Shown piece by piece: positions 52,302 through 60,530 of a DNA stretch of 64,000 bases. The translations under genes were made by a program, and so were the position numbers. Origin of the DNA: Vibrio coralliilyticus. Its GTDB lineage: Bacteria; Pseudomonadota; Gammaproteobacteria; Enterobacterales; Vibrionaceae. The stretch spans positions 1,364,001 through 1,428,000 of the forward strand of contig NZ_CP024627.1 in NCBI RefSeq assembly GCF_024449095.1. Direction: 5' to 3'. How positions within the stretch are numbered: the first letter of the stretch is position 1; each line of letters opens with the position of its first letter. The notes under the pieces were generated by a model, which saw only the letters and a list, made by a program, of their open reading frames with translations, had not been told where the DNA came from and ran no database searches.

Positions 52302-52706
52302 ATGAGAAAATTAGTTGGTTCGTGCCTGTGCAGAAAGATTCAGATAGAAGTTTCAGATGAATTTGAATATATGGGCAATTGCCATTGTTCTGAATGTAGA
52401 AAGTTCACTGGTTCGGATTACTCGTCAGTTGGTGGATTAAGCTCTGATAAATTTGGCTTTAAATCCGGTGAAGAGTTTGTATCCGTTTTCAAGAAGAGCG
52501 CGGAGACGGAATTAGCGTTTTGTAGTTGTTGTGGTTCGAGCTTATTTTCGCGAAAACTCAAAACGGGTAAGTACAACATTCGCTTGGGTATTTTAGATAA
52601 CGAGCCGACTCACAAGCCAAGTTTTCATATTTTTACAGGCTCAAAAGCACCTTGGAATGAAATCACTGATGGCTTAAAGCAATTTGATAAAGGTCCGCTT
52701 AAATAA
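52302..52706 (+). CDS. GFA-family (Mss4-like zinc) protein
   Basis: 134 residues; AGGAAATAATA before the ATG. Motifs: GSCLCRKIQIEV, GNCHCSECRKFTGSDYSS and AFCSCCGSSLFSR. Same fold as the other two GFA proteins but only loosely similar, so they entered as separate cassettes. Ends with HIFTGSKAPWNEITDGLKQFD, common in the family. Confidence 0.87.
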   Translation: MRKLVGSCLCRKIQIEVSDEFEYMGNCHCSECRKFTGSDYSSVGGLSSDKFGFKSGEEFVSVFKKSAETELAFCSCCGSSLFSRKLKTGKYNIRLGILDNEPTHKPSFHIFTGSKAPWNEITDGLKQFDKGPLK

Positions 52707-52723
52707 AGAAGGGTTAGGTACGC

Positions 52724-52820
52724 GTATAACAAAGCATTTAAGAGTGATTCGCAACGCTTGGCAGTTTCGCTTCGCTCAAGTATAGCCAAGCGCCGCTCAC
52801 ACCTTAATGCGGCGTTATAC
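52724..52820 (+). repeat. attC site, short palindromic type
   Basis: 97 bp; GTATAAC to GTTATAC. Confidence 0.9.
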
Positions 52821-52834
52821 ATTTGGAGGTAAAG

Positions 52835-53305
52835 TTGAGCTATTCATTTGATATTAAAAATTCAAAAGATCTATTTCAAGAATTTTCACGTTTAGCTGAA
52901 GAGTATCGCAAAGAGCCGTTATCTTCTGGCTCTGCGGTAATCTGTGCAATTTTTTCATGGCACATTGTGGAGTGGATTTATCAAGAATATCCTTCATTAG
53001 CTATAACGTACCCCAAAAAACGAGATTTCCAAAATTTCATGAAAGGCTCTTGTCCCGCTCTCGGCTACATGCAAGATATAGCCAATGGCAGTAAGCATCG
53101 GGGTATTACAATGTATCAGCCTGTAGTTAAAAAAACAGTGCGACATCAAGGGGCATTTTCATCAGCTTTCTCGAAAGACTTTGATGTATCAAGCTTAAAA
53201 ATAGAGCTTGATGGTGGTGTGGTTGCTTACTTTGATGAAGAGGTTGATAAAGTAGAGGTGTATATCAAGCAGTTTTTCTCTAACACATTGAAAGAAAATG
53301 TATAA
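52835..53305 (+). CDS. Unknown helical protein, intact copy
   Basis: 156 residues from TTG at 52835 (GGAGGTAAAG upstream). SFDIKNSKDLFQEFSRLAEEYRKEPL then VICAIFSWHIVEWIYQEYPSL and SCPALGYMQDIANGSKHRG form a helical first domain with conserved W-H and H-R residues; the C-terminal ~50 residues are strand-like (IELDGGVVAYFDEEVDKVEVYI). The decayed paralogue is at 45950. Same leader and same attC type upstream. No named family; some HEPN-like proteins have a similar layout. Confidence 0.7.
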   Translation: MSYSFDIKNSKDLFQEFSRLAEEYRKEPLSSGSAVICAIFSWHIVEWIYQEYPSLAITYPKKRDFQNFMKGSCPALGYMQDIANGSKHRGITMYQPVVKKTVRHQGAFSSAFSKDFDVSSLKIELDGGVVAYFDEEVDKVEVYIKQFFSNTLKENV

Positions 53306-53428
53306 CAAACAATTTAAGAGGGATTCACAACGCTTGGCACTTTTGCTTCTACTTCAGATTTAGTGTTTATGGCACAATGCTTTAGGTCTGGGTGGAGGCG
53401 TTGTTCCCCCCTTAATTGGGCGTTAGGT
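53300..53428 (+). repeat. attC site, long type
   Basis: GTATAAC to GTTAGGT. Confidence 0.87.
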
Positions 53429-53898
53429 TGTTTTAGATTTGGTCGTTTTTTAGTTGGGTGCTCAGCCACTTCAATTGTTTTGTTTGTCACGAATTTAAGC
53501 GGCCATGTAGCTCGAACATTTGCACGTGAAGGTTTCATTCAACTGCCAAGTTTTGACGTTAGTGATTGAGTGTTTTCTGTTTTTAAGTGCTCTTGTCCAA
53601 GTTTATTCATTGAAAGTTCGCTCTCTCAATTTGGTTAGCTTTTTGGCTTCAGCGAGCTATCGCAAAAACAGTGACGCGGTTATTATCCAGTTTTGGTGGT
53701 TATTGCGGTGCAGTTGGCCTTGGTGTTTCATGGGGGAGTCCTATAGCTTAAGCGAACATAGATGTTCGTAATGAGCATACCTAACAATCAGCTCAAGACG
53801 GACAACCAACGCTTGGTAGTTTGTGTTTGGTTGTGTTCGGTGTTTACGGTGGTTTGTTTGAGTTTTGTGGTATCGTTGGTAGCCGCTTAGCAAAGGCG
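53423..53898 (+). repeat. Gene-less cassette A22 (attC 53779-53904)
   Basis: Family A. The left side of the long stem is TATCGCAA against TTGCGGTG: two C-to-T changes, both still pairing as G-U in RNA. attC right arm CTTAGCAAAGGCGTT. Confidence 0.85.
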
Positions 53899-53935
53899 TT
53901 ATACGCCAATCGATGTTTAGGTCTAAGGGATAAAT

Positions 53936-54232
53936 ATGATCAAGCGTTACGGGTTTATCATAAAGGCAGAAAGTTATAGTCATGTTCGTGATTCTACGGA
54001 TTTGAATGCGCCGGAATTTTCGACTCATGTCGTTGGTGTGAGTAGTGATGATGAGGCTATTGTTGTGGCAAAAGCGATGATTGAAAGTGGAATACAGGTA
54101 ATTGAACTGTGTGGTGGCTTTGGTGCTGACAGTGCTAGTTACATTATCGAGAGCTTAGATACCAATGTACCGATTGGCTACGTCACGTTTTCAGACCAAG
54201 AGACAAATAAACTAGAGCAGTTGCTAAAATAG
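53936..54232 (+). CDS. DUF6506-like small protein
   Basis: 98 residues, ATG after AAGGGATAAAT. Pattern RYGFIIKAESYSHVRDS, EFSTHVVGVSSDDEAIVVAKAMIESGIQVIELCGGFGADSA is what I recall of DUF6506 (the V-x-L/I-ELCGGFG loop is its mark). Alpha/beta, soluble. Function unknown. Confidence 0.72.
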   Translation: MIKRYGFIIKAESYSHVRDSTDLNAPEFSTHVVGVSSDDEAIVVAKAMIESGIQVIELCGGFGADSASYIIESLDTNVPIGYVTFSDQETNKLEQLLK

Positions 54233-54241
54233 CGTTCTGGC

Positions 54242-54370
54242 GTATAACAAACTGCTCAAGGTGGACTGCCAACGCTCGGCAATTTTGGCTCTAGTTCGAT
54301 ACAATGTTTACGGTGGTTTGTTCAAGCAGAGTAGCTATGCGTTGTCAGACACTTAGCAAGGGCGTTATGT
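54242..54370 (+). repeat. attC site, long type, imperfect arms
   Basis: GTATAAC to GTTATGT; arms AAACTGCTCAAGGTGGACTGC and GACACTTAGCAAGGGCGTT. Confidence 0.82.
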
Positions 54371-54389
54371 GTCAAATTAGGGAGGGAAT

Positions 54390-54800
54390 ATGAGTCAAAT
54401 ATTAATAATAATTGGAGTGTCAATATTCGGTGTTCTGGGCGCTATCCACTTGGTGTATACATTTTTCACAGAAAAGTTTAACCCTTATGACGCTTCAGTG
54501 TTTACTGCCATGAAAAGTACGTCACCAAGACTTACCAAAGAAACCACAATGTGGCGCGCTTGGATAGGCTTCAATGCTAGCCATAGTTTAGGCGCCATGT
54601 TGCTACCAGCAATTTACCTTCCATTGGCCGTTAACCATTTCGAAGTCATTAAGAACTCTATTTGGTTTTCTCTTTTACCAGTAGCGGTTGGTGTGTCATA
54701 TTTAATTTTGGCCAAAAAATACTGGTTTAAAATTCCATTTTTAGGTGTACTTATTTCTCTAGCTTGCTTTCTGGCTTCAGCATGGTTAATCAACACATAA
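54390..54800 (+). CDS. Four-helix membrane protein, copy 2
   Basis: 136 residues, near-identical to the protein at 36429-36839 (changes such as NPCD to NPYD, SLGV to SLGA and LVCFLV to LACFLA). The leader GTGTCAAATTAGGGAGGG and the following attC match too, so the whole cassette was copied; the attC before each differs. Confidence 0.7.
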   Translation: MSQILIIIGVSIFGVLGAIHLVYTFFTEKFNPYDASVFTAMKSTSPRLTKETTMWRAWIGFNASHSLGAMLLPAIYLPLAVNHFEVIKNSIWFSLLPVAVGVSYLILAKKYWFKIPFLGVLISLACFLASAWLINT

Positions 54801-54922
54801 CAATCTGCTCAAGAGGGATTCACAACGCTCGGCAATGTTGGTTTGAATGAGTTTATGTGTTTACGGCACAATGGCTTAGTTTTGATGATATGCGTTGTTC
54901 ACCCCTTAGCAGGGCGTTAGGC
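54795..54922 (+). repeat. attC site, long type
   Basis: ACATAAC to GTTAGGC; nearly identical to 36834-36961. Confidence 0.87.
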
Positions 54923-55319
54923 TTTAGGGAAGAAATGGCAGCAAAATCGAAGAAAATTAACTTAGCCAAAGAGCAACTAGAAGATGGTATAGATCTTTAC
55001 TTTAAAGGTCGCTACGTTTCAGCACTAACGTTACTTGGTGCTGCTGATGAAGTATTTTGTGGCATATTGTTGGAAACGCAAAGCTATTCAGCAACTGACA
55101 ATGACTGGCGTTTTACAATAATGCTCAGAAACTATTACGGTACGCCACATATATCAAAAGGTGAGGTCAAAAAAATCACAAATGGGGCAAAGAATACAGT
55201 GAAGCACCATGATAAAGGCGACCCGCTAGAGTTACATTTTGATCGTCAGGGCAGCGCTTATATGATGTTGTTTCGGGCTGTTTCTCACGCTGAAATGTTA
55301 AGTTCAATCGTAAAAGGCA

Positions 55320-55331
55320 GTTTTATGTATG
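55320..55331 (+). repeat. Target site duplication, left of IS copy 2
   Basis: GTTTTATGTATG; repeated at 56755-56766 (12 bp). Confidence 0.87.
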
Positions 55332-55351
55332 TAATGTCGTTAGGATAAGCA

Positions 55352-56674
55352 TTAACGCTTATACCTAAATGGGTATTTGGGTGGGACAAAAAGGACTGAA
55401 CGTCGATACGTTCGGTCCTTCCTTTTATCCGGTAAAATGAAGTGACTTATGCTTTCCCTCATTTGCTTGAGTTTGCTCGGTAGAGTTCCGTCAGGGCTAA
55501 GCGCTAGCCAACGTAGCTGGGTATCTATCAAATTTATTGCCGCTGTAAAGCTCACTCTAGTTGGCCTTACCTCAGCGTCTTTAGCAATATGAACCATCTC
55601 TAAGCGCACCAAATTGTACGCCAGTAATATTCCCCAGAGCTCTTGTCTAACACCAGCAGCAAAACGACTTCTCAAGGTGACTTCATTTTGTAACTGAGTT
55701 TGTTTTATCTCACCGTAACCTTCTTCTATTTCCCAGCGTTGCCAATAGACAGTCAATAAGTTTTCTAATGAGTATTTCTCAGGATCAACCAGTGAAGTTA
55801 TAAAGCCTTCAATTTCACCTTTTGGGTCTTTGTAGAGGATGAGGCGTGCTTGCCAATGAGTCGGCAAATTAGGGTTATTGCGCTGAGCTTGCTGTGAAAC
55901 AGGCATAGAGATAAGCATGTCGTTTTCAGCAAAACGCTCCAAAACTTCATATCTTACTTTGCGTTTCACAGGGGTTAGCCAGTGGCTATTGGAGGCAGCA
56001 GCATTCCACGATATCAATAGGTCGGCAGAAAAGTAGCAACGATCAAACAATTTGAGTGAGTTTGCTGGCACGTCTCCTAATAATCGGCGTGCCAGTGTTG
56101 TCTCACCGACCTGACAAGCATCGAATGCAGCCCCTACCATAAAACGTGTCTCGGTAGCCATCAGACCGACCAAGCGCAGTTGAGGATAAGGTTTATGTTT
56201 TTGAGAAATGAATCCAAACGCTTGCGCATTGTCTTCTGAATCTTGGCAACGAAAAGTGGTACCATCCACGGCCATAATGTTTAGCCCTAGCCCCTTATCT
56301 TTCACTAATGCGTTTCTCTCCCAAGCTGCCACAGAGGTTTTAAACAAAGCAGCGAGAGGAGCTTCGTCCAAACGTCGCCTAGAGTCAGTAAGTACGCTAG
56401 GTGCAACACGAGACCAAGAATCCTGAGGCTTAGGTTGGAGAGCTAGGTCAAGAGAACTGCATACTTCTTTGATTGATTTATTTCGTTGTAGTCCCATCCA
56501 AATGACGAGCCAGACGGCTTGTTGCGCTGGTAAGCGTCGCCTTCTAATGCTTGCTTTAGACGTATCAAGCAAAGCTTGTTCTATCCATTCAAGCTGAATG
56601 GCATTAACTACAGACTCGTAATTTTTACCATCCTCAATAGTCTCATGTGCCAAAAGCAGCTCTTGAGCAAACAT
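55352..56674 (-). CDS. IS4-family transposase, copy 2
   Basis: 440 residues on the minus strand, full length. NIMAVDGTTFRCQD, LFDRCYFSADLL and YWQRWEIEEGYGEIK supply the DDE residues and the IS4-family Y-R-E-K signature. Differs from copy 1 at about ten positions (for example SVAAWERNALVKDKGLG), so the two insertions are not the same event or have drifted. Same protective hairpin upstream. Confidence 0.92.
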   Translation of the reverse strand: MFAQELLLAHETIEDGKNYESVVNAIQLEWIEQALLDTSKASIRRRRLPAQQAVWLVIWMGLQRNKSIKEVCSSLDLALQPKPQDSWSRVAPSVLTDSRRRLDEAPLAALFKTSVAAWERNALVKDKGLGLNIMAVDGTTFRCQDSEDNAQAFGFISQKHKPYPQLRLVGLMATETRFMVGAAFDACQVGETTLARRLLGDVPANSLKLFDRCYFSADLLISWNAAASNSHWLTPVKRKVRYEVLERFAENDMLISMPVSQQAQRNNPNLPTHWQARLILYKDPKGEIEGFITSLVDPEKYSLENLLTVYWQRWEIEEGYGEIKQTQLQNEVTLRSRFAAGVRQELWGILLAYNLVRLEMVHIAKDAEVRPTRVSFTAAINLIDTQLRWLALSPDGTLPSKLKQMRESISHFILPDKRKDRTYRRSVLFVPPKYPFRYKR

Positions 56675-56678
56675 AAAA

Positions 56679-56707
56679 AATCCCCACTAACTTTGTTAGT
56701 GGGGATT
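56679..56707 (-). terminator. Hairpin before the transposase start, IS copy 2
   Basis: Same 13-bp stem as in copy 1 (AATCCCCACTAAC/GTTAGTGGGGATT, three-base loop), immediately before the transposase ATG on the minus strand. Confidence 0.75.
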
Positions 56708-56754
56708 ATCATACGATCTCAGGATCGTTCAAGTCTCTAAACCGATCAGCATTA

Positions 56755-56766
56755 GTTTTATGTATG
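56755..56766 (+). repeat. Target site duplication, right of IS copy 2
   Basis: GTTTTATGTATG, matching 55320-55331. Confidence 0.87.
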
Positions 56767-56821
56767 GGCAAATAGAGAGTACGGAATTAAAAAGCTGCCT
56801 ATTACTCTTTGCCAGCAACAA

Positions 56822-56937
56822 GCCTAACAAAGCATTTAAGACGGATTCCCAACGCTCGGCATTTTCGGTTTGCTTTTACGGCACAATGGGTTAGGCAGGG
56901 TGGTCTGCGTTGATCACCACTTAATGCGGCGTTAGGT
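56822..56937 (+). repeat. attC site, long type, shortened centre
   Basis: 116 bp; GCCTAAC to GTTAGGT; belongs to the interrupted HEPN-like cassette. Left arm AAAGCATTTAAGACGGATTC. Confidence 0.85.
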
Positions 56938-57404
56938 TGCTTTAAGATTGCACGGTTTGTAGTTTTGTACTCAGCCACTTCAAATCTTTCTCTGTCGCGA
57001 GTTTCTGCGGCTAAGTGGCTCGAACTTTTTCAGGTGAAAGTTTCATTCAACTGGCAAGCTTTGACGTTAGTGGCTGAGTTTTTTCTGGTTTTAAGTGCTC
57101 TTGGCCAAGCTTGTTCGTTGAAAGTTAGCTATTTCCATCCGGCTAGTTTTTTGCTTTAGTGAACCACCGCAAAAAAGTATGTGATTGCTATTCAGTTTCG
57201 GTGGTTATTGCGGTGCAGTTGGCTTGGGTGTTGCTTGGGGGAGTCCTATAGCACCAACGAGCAAAGGCATGTTTGATGAGCATACCTAACCATCAGCTCA
57301 AGACGGACAACCAACGCTTGGCGGGTTTGTATCTGGTTGGGTATCGTGTTTACGGTGGTTTGTTTGAGTTTTATGGTATTGTTGGTAGCCGCTTAGCAAG
57401 GGCG
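56932..57404 (+). repeat. Gene-less cassette A23 (attC 57284-57410)
   Basis: Family A. AGCCAC/GTGGCT and CACCGCAA/TTGCGGTG intact; middle of the body has a short deletion around AAAAAAGTATGTG. Core GTTAGCT. Confidence 0.85.
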
Positions 57405-57562
57405 TTAGCTGATCGCAAAGCAAAGAATCTATCGCTGCATCATGGTTGTTAACATTCTTTGAAGTCAGCGTTGTGCTTCTACGCTAGAGTTATTAGTTGT
57501 ATCTATGAAAGTCCAAGCAAAGTGCAAGGAATCGCCCAGCTAGTATAAAACAGGAGGCCGCA

Positions 57563-58273
57563 ATGTCAGGAACTAAAGTTGAAGAATTTTTAAACCCTAA
57601 ATCTATGCCAACTCCGGCAGCTGCTGGGGCTATTGTTGCGTTAATATCAGGGGCATTCTTTAAGAATTTTGGGTTGTCTGTTGCGTTCTGTTCAATAGCT
57701 CTAAGCTTTTTGGTTGGACTAATGGTGTTTCAAAGTAATGAGTTTAAGTTGGACAAGACATCAAAGTTAACTAAGGTGATTTTGTATGTGATTAATTCTT
57801 TAATTATCTTTGCTATGGCAACTGGTACAACTTCTGTAATGGCAGAGGAGATTATCGAGCAAAATAGACCGTATTTCTATGACTGGACTCAGCGTAATCA
57901 AGCCCTTCCTTTTAACGAATTAGAAAATGCCTCCAATGAAAAATATGAAATTCGAGTTGAATTACTACCACAAGAATCCACGAGCTTAAAGAGTTGGCTT
58001 GAAGGTAAGGGAATTCTTACGAAAAATTATCACACGGTAATACAGGTTGTTTCTAAACAAGATAATCAACCAGCAACCTTCAATGAAGCGAAAATAATTT
58101 TCCCTAAAAATGATTTTGACCATGATAGGGTGAATCTGAACTCTGAGCAATTATCTGAAGGTATAAGCGTAAATGCATGGAGGGGATTTCCGATTGAGGC
58201 TGAAATAGTTGATAATTCGGGTGAGACTATCAGGCTGTTCAAGTTTATAGATCCTAAAAAGCTTCAAGAATAG
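57563..58273 (+). CDS. Membrane-anchored protein with C-terminal beta domain, unknown
   Basis: 236 residues; AGGAGGCCGCA before the ATG. Three hydrophobic segments near residues 19-35, 37-54 and 72-90, then a soluble domain from about residue 110 with repeated strands (KYEIRVELLPQES, YHTVIQVVSK, IEAEIVDNSGETIRLFKF). The ~150 bases before the gene exceed the usual leader and may hold a promoter. No family recognised. Confidence 0.65.
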   Translation: MSGTKVEEFLNPKSMPTPAAAGAIVALISGAFFKNFGLSVAFCSIALSFLVGLMVFQSNEFKLDKTSKLTKVILYVINSLIIFAMATGTTSVMAEEIIEQNRPYFYDWTQRNQALPFNELENASNEKYEIRVELLPQESTSLKSWLEGKGILTKNYHTVIQVVSKQDNQPATFNEAKIIFPKNDFDHDRVNLNSEQLSEGISVNAWRGFPIEAEIVDNSGETIRLFKFIDPKKLQE

Positions 58274-58297
58274 CCTGAGTTTATTTATAGGCCACTC

Positions 58298-58425
58298 AGC
58301 TAACAAAGCATTTAAGAGTGATTCACAACGCTCGGCATTTTTCATTCCATCGTTGGGTTTTGTGTTTACGATGGTATGGTTAAGTTTTGTGGTAGCGTTG
58401 CTCACACCTTAATGCGGCGTTAGCA
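58298..58425 (+). repeat. attC site, long type
   Basis: AGCTAAC to GTTAGCA. Confidence 0.86.
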
Positions 58426-58463
58426 AATTTATTCGACATCTAACTCACATGGAGGAGAAGTAA

Positions 58464-58877
58464 GTGGAAACAGATAGAGATTCGATTATCGAATCGCATA
58501 GGCTTGCAAGCCCGGGTCTTCGGTATTTAGGACAAATCATTGATGGTGCAATAAGTGCCGCAATATTTATTTTCTTTCTTTGGCTCGGTACATTAATTGG
58601 TTTATCCCAAGACTCATCTGGCTTAATCGCCTTTTCTGCCGCTGCTTTTTATTTCCTACTTTCTGATGGTTTCGCAAAAGGTCAAAGCCTTGGTAAGAAG
58701 CTACTAGGTATTTCAGTTATAGACTCAGTTACAGGAAAAAGTTGTAGTTTTCCTCAGTCGTTTTTCCGCAATGTTTTGACACCAATAATCGGTATGATTG
58801 ACGCGATCTTTATTCTAGGTAAAAGAAGGCAGAGATTAGGTGACAAACTTGCGAAAACAATCGTTGTAGTAAATTAG
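58464..58877 (+). CDS. RDD-family membrane protein
   Basis: 137 residues from GTG at 58464 with GGAGGAGAAGTAA upstream. RDD pattern: ASPGLRYLGQIIDGAISAAIFIFFLW (Arg and Asp of helix 1), then DGFAKGQSLGKKLLGISVIDSVTGK, then the final helix and RRQRLGDKLAKTIVV with the closing Asp. Three membrane helices. Family function is transport- or ion-related in some members, unknown in most. Confidence 0.87.
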   Translation: METDRDSIIESHRLASPGLRYLGQIIDGAISAAIFIFFLWLGTLIGLSQDSSGLIAFSAAAFYFLLSDGFAKGQSLGKKLLGISVIDSVTGKSCSFPQSFFRNVLTPIIGMIDAIFILGKRRQRLGDKLAKTIVVVN

Positions 58878-59001
58878 CTAACAAACTGTTTAAGAGTGAT
58901 TCGCAACGCGTGGCATTTTTACTATGCGTTGCGTTTAGTGTTTAAGGTGGTATGCGGGAGCTTCGGTATTGCGTTGCTCACACCTTAACAGGGCGTTATG
59001 C
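58876..59001 (+). repeat. attC site, long type with ACGCGTGG centre
   Basis: AGCTAAC to GTTATGC. Confidence 0.86.
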
Positions 59002-59029
59002 CACAGCAATCAAATATGGAGGAAAGGAA

Positions 59030-59656
59030 ATGGATTTTAATTCACTACTATTATTTGTAGTCGCTTGTTTGGCTATCAATATGATACCGGGGCCAGACGT
59101 TATCTACATTGTTTCAAACACAATGAAAGGTAAGCTGGTTACAGGGTTTAAAGCTGCAATGGGGCTTGGTGTTGGTTACTTTGTTCATACATTAGCTGCG
59201 TCTTTAGGTTTATCCGCAATCATCCTCAGCTCAGCGGTAGCTTTTAGTGCCGTAAAATGGCTAGGTGCTGCTTACCTAGTCTATTTGGGTGTTCAGTCGT
59301 TACTCTCTATGTGGCGTGGGGATAGCAAATTAGTGGTAAGTGAAAGCGTTGACAGCGACAAAAATGTATTTTTACAAGGTGTTATCGTTAGTGTTTTAAA
59401 CCCTAAGGTAGCACTATTCTTCCTTTCATTCCTTCCTCAGTTTATTGATGCCTCAGCAGGTTCGGCTTCAATGCAATTATTGGTGCTTGGTTTGCTATTT
59501 AGCGTATTAGCTACAATGTGTAATGTTTTGTATGCATCAGTGGGTAGTTGGGTCTTTAGTCGCCCGAATTCTCAGCGTTATTCACGAATACTGGAGGGAT
59601 TTTCGGGTGTTTTACTCATTGGTCTAGCAAGTAAAGTCGCAATCAGTGACCGCTAG
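59030..59656 (+). CDS. LysE/RhtB-family amino-acid exporter
   Basis: 208 residues from ATG at 59030 (GGAGGAAAGGAA upstream). The family marks NMIPGPDVIYIVSNTMKGK (helix 1 end) and VSVLNPKVALFFLSFLPQF are both present, with about six hydrophobic segments and a G-rich helix 2 (GFKAAMGLGVGYFVHTLAASLGL). Inner-membrane exporter of amino acids or related compounds; substrate not predictable. Intact, normal length. Confidence 0.9.
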   Translation: MDFNSLLLFVVACLAINMIPGPDVIYIVSNTMKGKLVTGFKAAMGLGVGYFVHTLAASLGLSAIILSSAVAFSAVKWLGAAYLVYLGVQSLLSMWRGDSKLVVSESVDSDKNVFLQGVIVSVLNPKVALFFLSFLPQFIDASAGSASMQLLVLGLLFSVLATMCNVLYASVGSWVFSRPNSQRYSRILEGFSGVLLIGLASKVAISDR

Positions 59657-59658
59657 TG

Positions 59659-59785
59659 GCATAACAAAGCGTTCAAAGGGACAGTCAACGCTTGGCAGTT
59701 TTGGCTCTCATTTTGGCATTAGTGTTGCTGTTACAATGGTTTAAGTATGTGGTAGCGTTGTCTGCCCATTAACGCGGCGTTAGTT
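59659..59785 (+). repeat. attC site, long type
   Basis: GCATAAC to GTTAGTT; left arm AAAGCGTTCAAAGGGACAGTC. Confidence 0.87.
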
Positions 59786-59814
59786 GCCTTATTAACATCG
59801 TATGTTCAATGTAC

Positions 59815-59861
59815 TGTACAACTATGTGAGTGAAGACTATACTTGTTCCATTAAATGTACA
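59815..59861 (+). promoter_or_regulatory. yefM-yoeB promoter and operator
   Basis: Two TGTACA cores at 59815-59820 and 59856-59861. The first also forms the -35, 17 bases before TATACT (59838-59843). Family knowledge: E. coli YefM binds palindromes with a TGTACA core, so this is probably the autoregulatory operator. Confidence 0.7.
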
Positions 59862-59874
59862 TGTGGAGGTTCTT

Positions 59875-60129
59875 ATGAGAATCGTATCTTTTACTGAAGC
59901 TAGAAATGGTCTTAAAGCTGTTTTGGACGGTGTAGTTAATGACGCTGATACAACAGTTATTACACGCCGTGATTCTGAAGATGCTGTGGTTATGTCTTTA
60001 GACTACTACAATAGCCTTATGGAGACCGTTCACTTACTACGCTCTCCTCAAAACGCTGAACACCTAAACCGTTCGATAGCACAGTACCGCGCTGGTAAAA
60101 CAACAACACGAGAGTTAATTGATGAGTAG
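59875..60129 (+). CDS. yefM: YefM antitoxin
   Basis: 84 residues from ATG at 59875 with GGAGGTTCTT upstream. MRIVSFTEARNGLKAVLDGVVNDADTTVITRRDSEDAVVMSLDYYNSLMETVHLLRSP in outline is the YefM/Phd DNA-binding domain; the tail QNAEHLNRSIAQYRAGKTTTRELIDE binds the toxin. Overlaps the toxin gene by eight bases. Autoregulated through the TGTACA motifs upstream. Confidence 0.93.
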   Translation: MRIVSFTEARNGLKAVLDGVVNDADTTVITRRDSEDAVVMSLDYYNSLMETVHLLRSPQNAEHLNRSIAQYRAGKTTTRELIDE

Positions 60130-60391
60130 TAGTCAACGTTTACTATCGTGGACTGATGACGCTTGGGATGACTACCTGTATTGGCAAACTCAAGACAAGA
60201 AAACACTCAAGCGCATCAACAAACTCATCAATGATGTAAAGCGCTCCCCATTTGAGGGTATCGGTAAACCAGAGCCGTTAAAAGAGAACTTATCTGGTTT
60301 TTGGTCTCGTCGTGTTGATGACACTAATAGGCTTGTTTACGCAGTCGATGATCAAGCGATAACGATAATCTCGTGTCGTTACCACTACTAA
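60122..60391 (+). CDS. yoeB: YoeB toxin (ribosome-dependent mRNA endoribonuclease)
   Basis: 89 residues from ATG at 60122. WTDDAWDDYLYWQTQDKKTLKRINKLINDVKRSPFEGIGKPEPLK and SGFWSRRVDDTNRLVYAV are the YoeB signature; the C-terminus CRYHY matches. Glu51, Arg70, His88 and Tyr89 correspond to catalytic Glu46, Arg65, His83 and Tyr84 of E. coli YoeB, so it should be active. In bacteria it cleaves mRNA in the ribosomal A site and is held in check by YefM. Confidence 0.94.
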   Translation: MSSSQRLLSWTDDAWDDYLYWQTQDKKTLKRINKLINDVKRSPFEGIGKPEPLKENLSGFWSRRVDDTNRLVYAVDDQAITIISCRYHY

Positions 60392-60411
60392 ATCAGGTTC
60401 AGTGATCTGGC

Positions 60412-60508
60412 ATCTAACAAAGCATTTAAGAGTGATTCGCAACGCTTGGCAGTTTCGCTTCGCTCAAGTATAGCCAAGCGCCGCTCACACCTTAATGCGG
60501 CGTTATAT
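60412..60508 (+). repeat. attC site, short palindromic type
   Basis: 97 bp; ATCTAAC to GTTATAT. Confidence 0.9.
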
Positions 60509-60530
60509 ACCCAAAAAGGAACAGAGTATA

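Larger units (their letters stand above)
55332..56754 (-). mobile_element. IS4-family insertion sequence, copy 2 (1423 bp)
   Basis: Same element as copy 1, inverted. Ends TAATGTCGTTAGG and the complement of TAATGCTGATCGG; each differs by a few bases from copy 1. Flanked by a 12-bp target duplication. Confidence 0.88.
54935..56894 (+). pseudogene. HEPN-like gene interrupted by IS copy 2
   Basis: ATG at 54935 (AGGGAAGA upstream) gives MAAKSKKINLAKEQLEDGIDLYFKGRYVSALTLLGAADEVF... to KGSFMY, where the IS sits. Beyond the IS and one 12-bp repeat the frame continues GQIESTELKSCLLLFASNKPN and would end in the attC at 56892-56894. Helical protein with the ALTLLGAADEVFCGIL and ISKGEVKKITNGAKNTVKHHD segments seen in HEPN-type proteins. 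Probably active before the insertion. Confidence 0.75.
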
